From positions 992,001 to 1,056,000 of the forward strand of contig JAMXDE010000018.1 in NCBI GenBank assembly GCA_026770025.1: DNA of 64,000 bases. The letters run 5' to 3'. Shown piece after piece: positions 22,901-30,500 of the stretch. The number at the start of each line of letters is the position of its first letter. Within the stretch, counting starts at the first letter, position 1. The notes beneath the pieces are model-generated. The model was not told where the DNA came from. It searched no databases and saw only the letters and a program-made list of their open reading frames with translations. The position numbers and the translations under genes were made by a program. The DNA is from Craspedostauros australis (lineage: Eukaryota; Bacillariophyta; Bacillariophyceae; Mastogloiales; Achnanthaceae).

Positions 22901-25900
22901 CCTCGTTGAGCTGGGCGCCATTCAGCATGGATCGCATCTTCATGTACAAGTATGCGAACTTGCGCTTGACTCTGCCGTTCTGTTGTGGTGTGTTGGATGC
23001 CGTGTATTCGAATGAGATGTCGAATCCGGCTTTGAGCAGGTGGGCCTCCGATGCCTTGTTCTCTCCGCTGTTGTCTCCGCGAAAGATGATTGGTTTGCCG
23101 TCGGTGTGCGGCCGCATCTTCTGGATGAATCGCTTCAGGAAGGCCGGTTGGTCACTCTTGTTGGTGAGGAAGATGCTCCAGCAGTAATCTGTGTGGTCGT
23201 CTACGATCAACACCCAGTACCGCTTGTTTCCGAAGCTCGTGTGCTTTGTGTAGCTGATGTCGATGAAGAATCGCTCACATCGTCGCGATGCTCTCGCGAT
23301 GGTCGCCTTCGGGACGTTCTTCACTCGTGCGTTGGCGATGGCACAGTGCTTGCATGGTGGCATGGTGCCGATGATGTTCCATCCGTGATGCGATGCGGTC
23401 CGTTGCATTGCTTCGAGTGGGGCATGTCCCAACATGCGGTGGAGTGTGGACGCGTTGATGCCCTTCGGTGGATCCGATGTGACGGTCGCAGCCGTGATGT
23501 CTGTGCGTGGCTTGACTGCATGCATCTGCACGCCAGTCACGAAGCCATTTCGCGTGCGGAACACTTGATCGAACACGATCTTGTTCCCGTTGCCGTTCGC
23601 GATGTCCATGATGATACCGTTGTTGCCGATCTGGTATCCATTTTCCAGCGCCTTGTTCGTTGAGAACAGATTCACCCACATCTTGGGTGCGAACTTGACG
23701 TCGTTCAGTCTGATGGTGCGCTGTGTGTTGTCGCGTTGCTTCACTCGGAGATAGATGGACCCCATCTTTGGTGAGTTGAGTTGCGTGTTGTCGCCGACCT
23801 TCACAAAGGACTGGATGTGGCGGATGTTGAACATCCCCTTATCCGAATTTACAATGTGGCATGAGGCTCCACTGTCGGCGAGCCATGTGTGTTCATCGGG
23901 TGTGTCGGTGTGGTGGTCGGATGCGCGGAAGCGCGTGCGATCCACGACCATGATTGCCAACTCGTCGTCGTCGGAGGACTCGTCGTCGTCGGATGAGTCG
24001 CTCGTGCTGCAATCGCCCCAATCGATTGGAGGGCGCATTGGTGCTGCTTGCTGTGGCGGCTCCGGTCTTGCCTGTTGCGGTGGCTCAGGTCGCCTTTCCT
24101 GCAGTCGGTGGTGAAGCAGTGCCGCCATACATCCTCCAAGGATGAAGTGCCGCTCCATGATGCTCAGTGGTGGTTGGCCGTGACGCTCGAGGATTCTGTT
24201 GAGAATCATGCTGTTTGCCAGGATCTCCTCGATTGACAGAAGCTCTGCCATGATGAACATTGCCGACACTCGTCCGACGAATGCCATCTGGATGCGTCGA
24301 TTGTTGGGAAACAGGTTGTGGGCCCCGCAGAAGATGGCGTTGCTGATGATTTCGCGTTGCCTGATCTCGGCCGTGAATGTTGGGTACGGCGTAGTGTCAT
24401 GCCTGCCGTGTGCCCCTCGTTGGTTGAAGAAGTCTGTGGGCCCAAAGCGTAGGCCGGTTGGGAAGATCACGTCTTCGTGGTGGTTCATGACTCGTTGACC
24501 TTCTGGCCTGGGAGGACGGAATCTGTTCCGGACGTATAGCGGACGAGTTGCATCGCTGTCGTCATCTCCATCATCTTGAGCGATCTCTTCTTCGGCGGAG
24601 CCAGCGGCTGACGTCTCTTCGAAGAGATTGTCGTCCAGGAGCATGTCTTGCTCAATCGGGGGCTCCCCGGCTTCCTCCATAGCGAGGATATCGATATCCT
24701 CCTCGGGGTCTTCTTCTCGGTTGCCGTTGCTCGGCAAGTCGTGCGTGTTGAGGCAGTAATCGAAATCGAGATCAAAACGAGGCTCGTTGTTGAGCGTCAC
24801 CTCGTGGATGATCGGTCCGTCGTTGAGCCATGCTGGGATGCTCACGTCGTCGTGGACTTCGTCCGTTCCTGGGAAGTGTTGGAAGGTATCAAAGAATGAA
24901 TCATCGACGGCGTAGGCAGTGTGAGTTTGTGTGGGTGTGTCGAGCATGGTCATCACCATCTCGAATCTGTCGTCGTTGCCGTCTTGCGCCGTGCTTCCTT
25001 GCTCTTCCTGCTTTCTCTTTTCGTTGAACTTTTTCTTTCTGCAGTCGGCTTCTCGGTGTCCTGGGATGCCACAGTAATGGCACTTCCCACTGAAGCCGCT
25101 GCCACGACCTCTTCCTCTGTTGCCGCGGTTGCCTTGATTGCCGCGCTGATCTCCTCTTCTGTTGCCTCTGTTGTTGTAGCCTCCTCGTCGGCCGTTGTTG
25201 GATTGATGGTTGTTGTTGTTGTCGGCCACTTGCTTCCTGTCTGGACAATTCGCAGACCGATGGCCGTACTTTCCGCAGTTGTGGCAGTTGCCTTTGAATC
25301 CGCCTGTCGCAGCCATCGCCGCGTCGTCGCGCTTGCTGCCCGTGTCTGCGAAGTCGTCCACGTACGCCTTTCCACCTTGGAGTTTGGCGTATCTGTAGTT
25401 CAGGACGTTTCGGATGGCTTCGATCGTCACCTTCTCTGGACCCATCTGCAGTTGGTACTCGAAGTTGCTCACTTCGTCGTCGTAGTCCTTGCTGAGGCTG
25501 CTGAGTACTTGCATGATCAGCTCTCTCTCGCTGATCTCGTATTTCACATCTTGGAGGCGAGTGCGGAGCAGCTCAAGCCGTGTGACGTAGATGTCGGGAT
25601 CCGTATCCCTCGCCATGCGTTCCGTGTTGAATTGGCGCTTCAGCCGCAGCACCGTGGATGCGTCGGTCGGCTGGTATTTCTCCTTCAGCATCTTCCATGC
25701 TGCCGCTGGGTTCCCCTCGGGGTTCTGCTCGTCGCAGCATTGGTTGATCAGCTGGATCGCCTGCTTTCCAGTTCCTTGCTCTGCATCCATCATCAGGATC
25801 AGATCGCTGAAGCAGTCCAGCGCCAGTTCGCGTGTCTCTTCGAGGGCCTCCCTCTTCTCTTCATCACTCTCTCTCTCGATGTCTTCTTTCGTCGGGATGG

Positions 25901-26036
25901 GCTTCTCTCCCATCATGATGGCCTTGAATCGCTGCGTACGCGCGTACGCCTTTGCCTGCGATTCCCACGCGTTGTAGTCTTCCTTCTTTCCGCTGAAGAG
26001 TGGGGCCTTGCGCCTCTTGAACGTGTCCTTCGTCAT
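19989..26036 (-). CDS. Copia gag-pol polyprotein of element B
   Basis: One uninterrupted 2015-residue frame. Gag carries two CCHC knuckles (CHNCGKYGHRSANC near 255, CHYCGIPGHREADC near 320) separated by an Arg/Gly/Asn-rich stretch. Protease WLADSGASCH follows near 740. The integrase shows HRMLGH...CKHC and the D residues in FIDISY and GDNSGEN, but the third catalytic position reads NGRVKRK, with Lys1024 where copia integrases have Glu. RT has the ARLVACGYSQ block, VTAFLYGD and YVDDC; RNase H has CDSEYAGD and SSSEAEYIALSEA. It is related to element A through RT/RNase H. The start is fixed by the ATGA overlap with the upstream ORF. Confidence 0.95.
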   Translation of the reverse strand: MTKDTFKRRKAPLFSGKKEDYNAWESQAKAYARTQRFKAIMMGEKPIPTKEDIERESDEEKREALEETRELALDCFSDLILMMDAEQGTGKQAIQLINQCCDEQNPEGNPAAAWKMLKEKYQPTDASTVLRLKRQFNTERMARDTDPDIYVTRLELLRTRLQDVKYEISERELIMQVLSSLSKDYDDEVSNFEYQLQMGPEKVTIEAIRNVLNYRYAKLQGGKAYVDDFADTGSKRDDAAMAATGGFKGNCHNCGKYGHRSANCPDRKQVADNNNNHQSNNGRRGGYNNRGNRRGDQRGNQGNRGNRGRGRGSGFSGKCHYCGIPGHREADCRKKKFNEKRKQEEQGSTAQDGNDDRFEMVMTMLDTPTQTHTAYAVDDSFFDTFQHFPGTDEVHDDVSIPAWLNDGPIIHEVTLNNEPRFDLDFDYCLNTHDLPSNGNREEDPEEDIDILAMEEAGEPPIEQDMLLDDNLFEETSAAGSAEEEIAQDDGDDDSDATRPLYVRNRFRPPRPEGQRVMNHHEDVIFPTGLRFGPTDFFNQRGAHGRHDTTPYPTFTAEIRQREIISNAIFCGAHNLFPNNRRIQMAFVGRVSAMFIMAELLSIEEILANSMILNRILERHGQPPLSIMERHFILGGCMAALLHHRLQERRPEPPQQARPEPPQQAAPMRPPIDWGDCSTSDSSDDDESSDDDELAIMVVDRTRFRASDHHTDTPDEHTWLADSGASCHIVNSDKGMFNIRHIQSFVKVGDNTQLNSPKMGSIYLRVKQRDNTQRTIRLNDVKFAPKMWVNLFSTNKALENGYQIGNNGIIMDIANGNGNKIVFDQVFRTRNGFVTGVQMHAVKPRTDITAATVTSDPPKGINASTLHRMLGHAPLEAMQRTASHHGWNIIGTMPPCKHCAIANARVKNVPKATIARASRRCERFFIDISYTKHTSFGNKRYWVLIVDDHTDYCWSIFLTNKSDQPAFLKRFIQKMRPHTDGKPIIFRGDNSGENKASEAHLLKAGFDISFEYTASNTPQQNGRVKRKFAYLYMKMRSMLNGAQLNEEHRHGLWAAAANVATAVANITVAKGKTKSPHHLFFGEDPKYASGLRTFGEVGVVKTAYGGMMAKLQNRGEAMLFVGYAPQHGSGVYNMYRPSTKSIVCTRDVKWLNRSYGHFKGWTYGSDDGKPEGSQIVATDAEHPTETDDDGFILVGREGTAPSHIARAKPKRRSVSFADANSYHVLSDDDDEDDDDTNNNTSAKKNSPGLASETATTPVDEGTASEEEIDAIPVDDDTVTDIEDVAPPSVPPSILRTPPTSRKRSHEANDDPKVSRTTTADPPRRPSKRDTARSERQQRYIERSKHQAKTNAKSRASLPSNVKGKSELRNLANYNKPGKKEKHEDKRFTTNLSVFNRGSDTDDDKSNTDHDQDNSEETNDDDENNGDTTDENEENNEATDDEDSDSPPSDITNAVTDALFGNNAISTDDFEIEICATTEDETGETSTHIEPSTFDQAFNHPNATHQKGYRAAIAKEFGSMDARSVYSKIKRSSIPRDRRCCKCKWVFKLKRNGTYQARLVACGYSQIAGVDYQEHHSPVIHDVTYCVMMVIMMLQKMDCALVDVVTAFLYGDLEEEVYMNCPSGMDSTPDEALLLHKPIYGLVQSARQWFKMLVSTLKGMRFDQSAADPCLFHRKTKNETVIVAIYVDDCFCCGHQKALDQFMIDIQKSKFKVTIEKGLGDYLSCNIQLNADKTRAVLRQPHLIRNLITEFGAEVEKMQRYATPGTPSQSIVRPSEENGLQKVDAAEHADYRKGVGMLLFLIKHSRPDIANPVRELTKVLDGPTKAATKEMRRIIKYVIDTKHYGLKIHPVMTDSSTWNMEMFCDSEYAGDKDTRISVGGFILYLCQVPILWQSKAQKAVTLSSSEAEYIALSEAAKEIFFVMQLLESVGVPVKTPITVRVDNVGAIFIAKNPSTSQRSRHIDVRHHYVRNMVNDKLIEIIFVKSENNRSDGFTKNIKSELQREHEKSYLHTGDSSE

Positions 26037-26503
26037 CTTCTTTCTCGTTGTTGTCTGTTTGCTCGTGTCTCGTGTGCTGCCTGTCGATTGGCTCTCTTCT
26101 CTCTCTTCTTCTCTCTCTCTGACTCCTCGTTGTCGTTGGATGCGAGGGGATCGATGTCGCTGTCTCTCTCTGACGCGCTACCCCTGCCTTCTGTTTCCGT
26201 CCTCTGTACTTCTGTCTCGTACGCTTCCACTTTGAACACTCGCTGTGATGGAGTCGATGTGGGTTGTCCTGTTGATGCCGATGTCGGTCTCGGCTGGTCT
26301 CTCTGCCGCGTCTCTGCGCCGGCTCTTCGTGCAGCTTGCTCTGCTTCCGTTTCGATGATGGCTCCTTGCTGAGCTCTTGGTTGTTGGATGGGCGCACCCA
26401 CTCCTTCTCGCGTGAGGTTCGGAGTCTCGTCCTCGTCTCCCTCGGTCTCGTCCTCGATCACTGGTGTGAGAGGGAATGCAGTCTCTTCGGTCTCTTCGCT
26501 CAT
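26033..26503 (-). CDS. Additional upstream ORF in the leader of element B
   Basis: 156 codons from a true ATG. The acidic N-terminal half (MSEETEET, EDETEGDEDETP) is followed by a Gln/Pro-rich part and a strongly basic, Arg-rich C-terminus. No known domain is recognised. Its stop (26035-26033) overlaps the gag-pol ATG (26036-26034) as ATGA, an arrangement used elsewhere for termination-reinitiation. The leader carries three imperfect copies of a CTCGTCCTCGATCAC-type repeat, one of them inside this ORF. Element A has no comparable ORF. It may simply be a chance open frame in repetitive sequence. Confidence 0.45.
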   Translation of the reverse strand: MSEETEETAFPLTPVIEDETEGDEDETPNLTREGVGAPIQQPRAQQGAIIETEAEQAARRAGAETRQRDQPRPTSASTGQPTSTPSQRVFKVEAYETEVQRTETEGRGSASERDSDIDPLASNDNEESEREKKREKRANRQAAHETRANRQQRERR

Positions 26504-26682
26504 TCAGCGCTCGTCTCGCTTCTCGTCTCGTCCTCGATCACTCGTGTGAGAGGGTACTCTGTCTCTTCGTCTCGTCCTCGATCACGCGCGTGAGAGGGTA
26601 AGCTAGCTCGTCGTCTCTCGCTCGTCGCTCATGCAGCGTCTCTCGCTCTTCGATCTCTCCTTGCACAGGGCTTCCCTGGTGC

Positions 26683-26697
26683 TAACGTTTATAAACG
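26683..26697 (-). promoter_or_regulatory. Candidate primer-binding site of element B
   Basis: Minus-strand CGTTTATAAACGTTA immediately after the 5' LTR, 13 of 15 bases equal to the same position in element A. Confidence 0.4.
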
Positions 26698-26854
26698 TGT
26701 TGGAAGGCTCCGCGCACGGAGAATCGGTAGAAGTCAACACTCTTTCTCAAAGTGTTTCTGTTACTGTTACTGTTGTTGCTATTGATTGTTGGTGAGCGAG
26801 CATGAGGAATGAGATGATCAAGATGCTCTCTTGATCCATCTCTTCCTTGCTCTC

Positions 26855-27486
26855 TGTTAGAACGTAATCGTAGATGGGTGTGAAGGATACCGCACCGAGA
26901 ACGTAGAGTGATCAAGTCGTTGTTGTTGGTGAGGAGAGTGTTTGTTTACTGTATTATTCGTATGGTAGTAGGAATGCTGTCGAGCTCACAAGATGGTTTC
27001 TTGAGAACTGTGAGCATGAGAGAGGCATGACATGATCTCATGCAATTGCAAGTAAAATTAACACGGAGACAACACGACAAATGTGCGTGTTACTGCGTGA
27101 AGATGAGGTGCAAAGAGTCAATGAACAAAACACCGCGATAGCCCGTGTTGTGAATTGCGTCTTCTCACGATGTTGCTAGTAGTACGATCACACGATTGAT
27201 CGTATTCACTTGAGAAGGTCATGGCAAGATTCGCACGTGTCACACCCAAGATCCAAGTCTGTCCTGATTGGGCAGATTGGTCCATCTTGGCAAGAAATCA
27301 ATTTCCGCGACATTTTGGAACTGTGTTTGAAGGGAAAACGATTCTTGCGACGCGAAATGCGACACAAATTTGACACAACGGATTTTCGACCAAAATTTCC
27401 GTTCGGAACGGAAAAGGTAAGAAAAGTGGATATTTCTGATTGGTCGACGGGTGTCGCTATTGTTAGAGATTTAGCGTGCGCTAATA
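26855..27486 (-). repeat. 3' LTR of element C
   Basis: 632 bp, identical by eye to 33426-34057. Confidence 0.95.
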
Positions 27487-27496
27487 CTCCCCAAAG
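27487..27496 (-). other. Polypurine tract of element C
   Basis: Minus-strand CTTTGGGGAG abuts the 3' LTR. Confidence 0.6.
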
Positions 27497-27510
27497 CGTG
27501 TCCCGGACAT

Positions 27511-30500
27511 TCAGGTCTTGTAGGTCGGGGAAAAGGACTCAGTGTGCCCTTTCCAGAAGAGGATGGGCTTCACGAGGGGCCAGAAGACAGCCCACGGGAG
27601 GAACTTCGTCATCACGTCGGCGACGTTCTGCGTGCCAGGGATCTTGATGAAGTAGAGGATGCCAGCGGCGACAGCGGACCGGACGCGATGGTAGGCCAGT
27701 GCGTTGTGGCGCTTGGAGAGCATGCTCTTGGGGACCGTGGAGGAGGTGATGACGGACTGGTTGTCACCCAGCATCCAGCTGGGGCCGTCGATTGGAATGC
27801 CCATCTCGCGGAGAGCGAGACGAAGGGAGATGATCTGCTCCGTAGCTTGACGGGCAGCGACGAACTCGGACCCGTAGGTGGCGGTCTCAACCGTGCCTTG
27901 ACGCTTGGAGAACCATTCGATGGGGGTCTGGTTTACCAGATGGAGAACACCGGTAGCGGATCTGCCAGTGACTTGGCAGTGGAGAAGGTTGGCGTCGACG
28001 AACGTGGTGGTTCGGACGGGCTTGCCTTTCGGCTCGGGGATGTCATCCGGAATCTCCTCGGAGGTCTTCCCGTAGACGGAGTAGATCCAGTCATGGTTAG
28101 GAACCTCATAGTGAAGATCGAAGCGGGGAACGCAGGTGCGGAAGCGGATGGCAGCATCAGGGTGCTTGCGAAGGTATCCGTACACGCGCTTGGCGCGGTC
28201 CAGATGACCTTGGCAGGGCGCTGAGCGGAAGCGTGCTAGCGTCATGACGGCGACAGAGATGTCAAACCGTCCGAGGGAGATACACCACTGGAGTGCACCG
28301 ATGAGCGACATGAACTTGCGCTTGTCGGTTTCGCTGAGTTCGGAAGAGGTGTCAAGCTCGGGACTGTCGGCCTTGTCGAGGGGGCAGCTGATCTTGCGGG
28401 GAAGCTCGCCGAACATGCGCTCGTAGTTCTCCATCATCCGCTTGATGTAGGATTGCGGGGAGAGCTTGAGAGTGCCGTCGGGATCACGGCCGAAGTCAGC
28501 ACCGAGATGGTACTTGATAGGACCAACTCCCTTGAGCTGGTACCCGTACTTCGAAGAGAGGATGTCGAAGAAGGCCTTGGGGTCGGCCATCGTCGCGGTG
28601 AGGTCATCAACGTAGACGCAGACGTACTCCCAATGGGAGTTGGCGTCACGCATCCAGACGTCGGGATCGGAGCGGCATTGGAGGAAACCCATGTCGCGAA
28701 GGGTGTCGGCGAGAGCCTCATGGAATCGGGCGCCCGATGTGCGCAGGCCGTAGAGTGCCTTGACTATCTGCATGGTATGACCAGCGAAGTCACCGAATTC
28801 GTCACCAGCGATGAAGCAGATGCGTTCTTGAGTGAAGGCCTCAAGATACGCATTGCCAATGTCTCCAACCCATGTTGGAATGCCGTTGAGTTCGCCGGCG
28901 AGGAGGGAGAGGCGGAGAGAGCGAAGACTGACCACACCTGCGTAGGATGCATCCTTGCAGGGGTCGGTGAGATGACCACCAGCGACGCAGCGCGCCTTGT
29001 GGCGGAGGTCATGCTTCACAGCATAGACCCATTGGAGGCGGATCTTCTGGAAGCCGGAGGGAACAGGGGCGCCTTTGCCGAGAGACTTGAAGGTGTGGTA
29101 CCCGAAGAGTTGGTCCATCTCCTTCTTCTCGGCATCGGCCCAGAGAGTGTTGCCGTTCTTGTCGTCGAGTCGCAGCGCTTCCTTGTGGTTGCGAGGGACT
29201 TGGACACCGAACTGGAAGGTGGGAGCGTGGTTGAAGGTCTTGGACTTGTTGACCTGGCGCTCGAGACGATTGGTGCGGATGGCGAGGCGCTTGAGGCGCT
29301 TCCAGCCAGGCTCGTCGAGCAGCTCGTGGCGGCGGCCGTAGGCAGCGCAGGAGACAGGATCATCCTGAATCATGATGGAGAGGGGTTCGGTGGAGGTGGA
29401 GCCGTCTCCCCATTTCACGATGACGTTGAAGCTCGATCCCTTGTAGGAGGGAGAGGAAGATGAGAGGGGACCCTCGTGTCCGATGATGGAGTCGAACTCC
29501 CACTTGGCGTCGGGGTCGTCGTTGTGCTCCTGTTGCCGTTCGATGATGTCGGCGAGCTCAACGTAGGAGATGAGGTCATGCGTCTCCCCATCAGCCAGTG
29601 CGAGTAGCATCTTGATGCGTTGGTGGTTGGCTGCATCAAGGTCATTGACCTTTTGCACCACCTCCGCTCTGACTTGCTGGCCATCCTTCTCGTGGATGAA
29701 GGTCATCCCAACGAGATCCTCAGGAGAGAACTTCGGGATGTGGACCTTGGCATTCCCCACTGTTTCAGGGTCTGTGCCGCGGCGGTCAGCCAGGATGGAA
29801 TCGGCGAGGGAGTGTACGATGGGATCGGAGTCAGGAGGGACGGAGATGTCGTCGTCTGGCTCCCCATTCGCCACATTCATGGCATCAGAGCCATCGTCCT
29901 CCCCAACAATGGGGAAGGGGAAGTCCGCACGAAGATTGCGGGTGGCAGAGTCGTCGGCAGGCCGGATGGCAGACCGAGGAAGAAGTCGTTGGGTCTCGTC
30001 GTCGAGGACCCAGAAGGTAAGATCATCGCCTTTGTGAAGGCAGGGACCGGCCCAGCGTCCACTGCGCTCCTTGGACTGGCTGGGGAAGGTGGGGTTGTCA
30101 ACCCGGTAGTAGACAGGTTGCCACCAGCGGTAGGACAGGAACTTGGAGATGTCCGGTCGCTGTCCGAAGGCGGCTTGAAGAGGGGTGATGGAGCCAGCGG
30201 TGGCCTGCGCGATGTGATTGAAGAGATCGATCACATAGAGCGTGCAGATCAGCCAGAAGCGATCGGGGGTACCCGTGCGATCCATCACACCGTTGGTTGT
30301 GCGTTTGATATCCTGGATCCGGCGTTCCGCGCCGTTCTGATGCTGGTGTTCCGGCTCACTCTGGTGGTCCTTGATGTGGTATTGTCGTAGGATCTCCATG
30401 ACCTTGTTACCGATCTGCGCCTTGGCGTTATCAGACATCAGTAGATCAGGAGCCCCATGGCGACGGATGAAATCACGGAGAGTGTCGGAGATGCGGCTCT

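Noticed and set aside
24921-26372. 483-codon plus-strand open frame opposite gag of element B
   Set aside because: Antisense shadow of an intact gag-pol frame; no domain and biased composition caused by the coding strand.
25864-26397. 177-codon minus frame overlapping the gag start of element B
   Set aside because: Out of frame with both gag-pol and the 156-codon ORF and overlapping both; better explained as a shadow.
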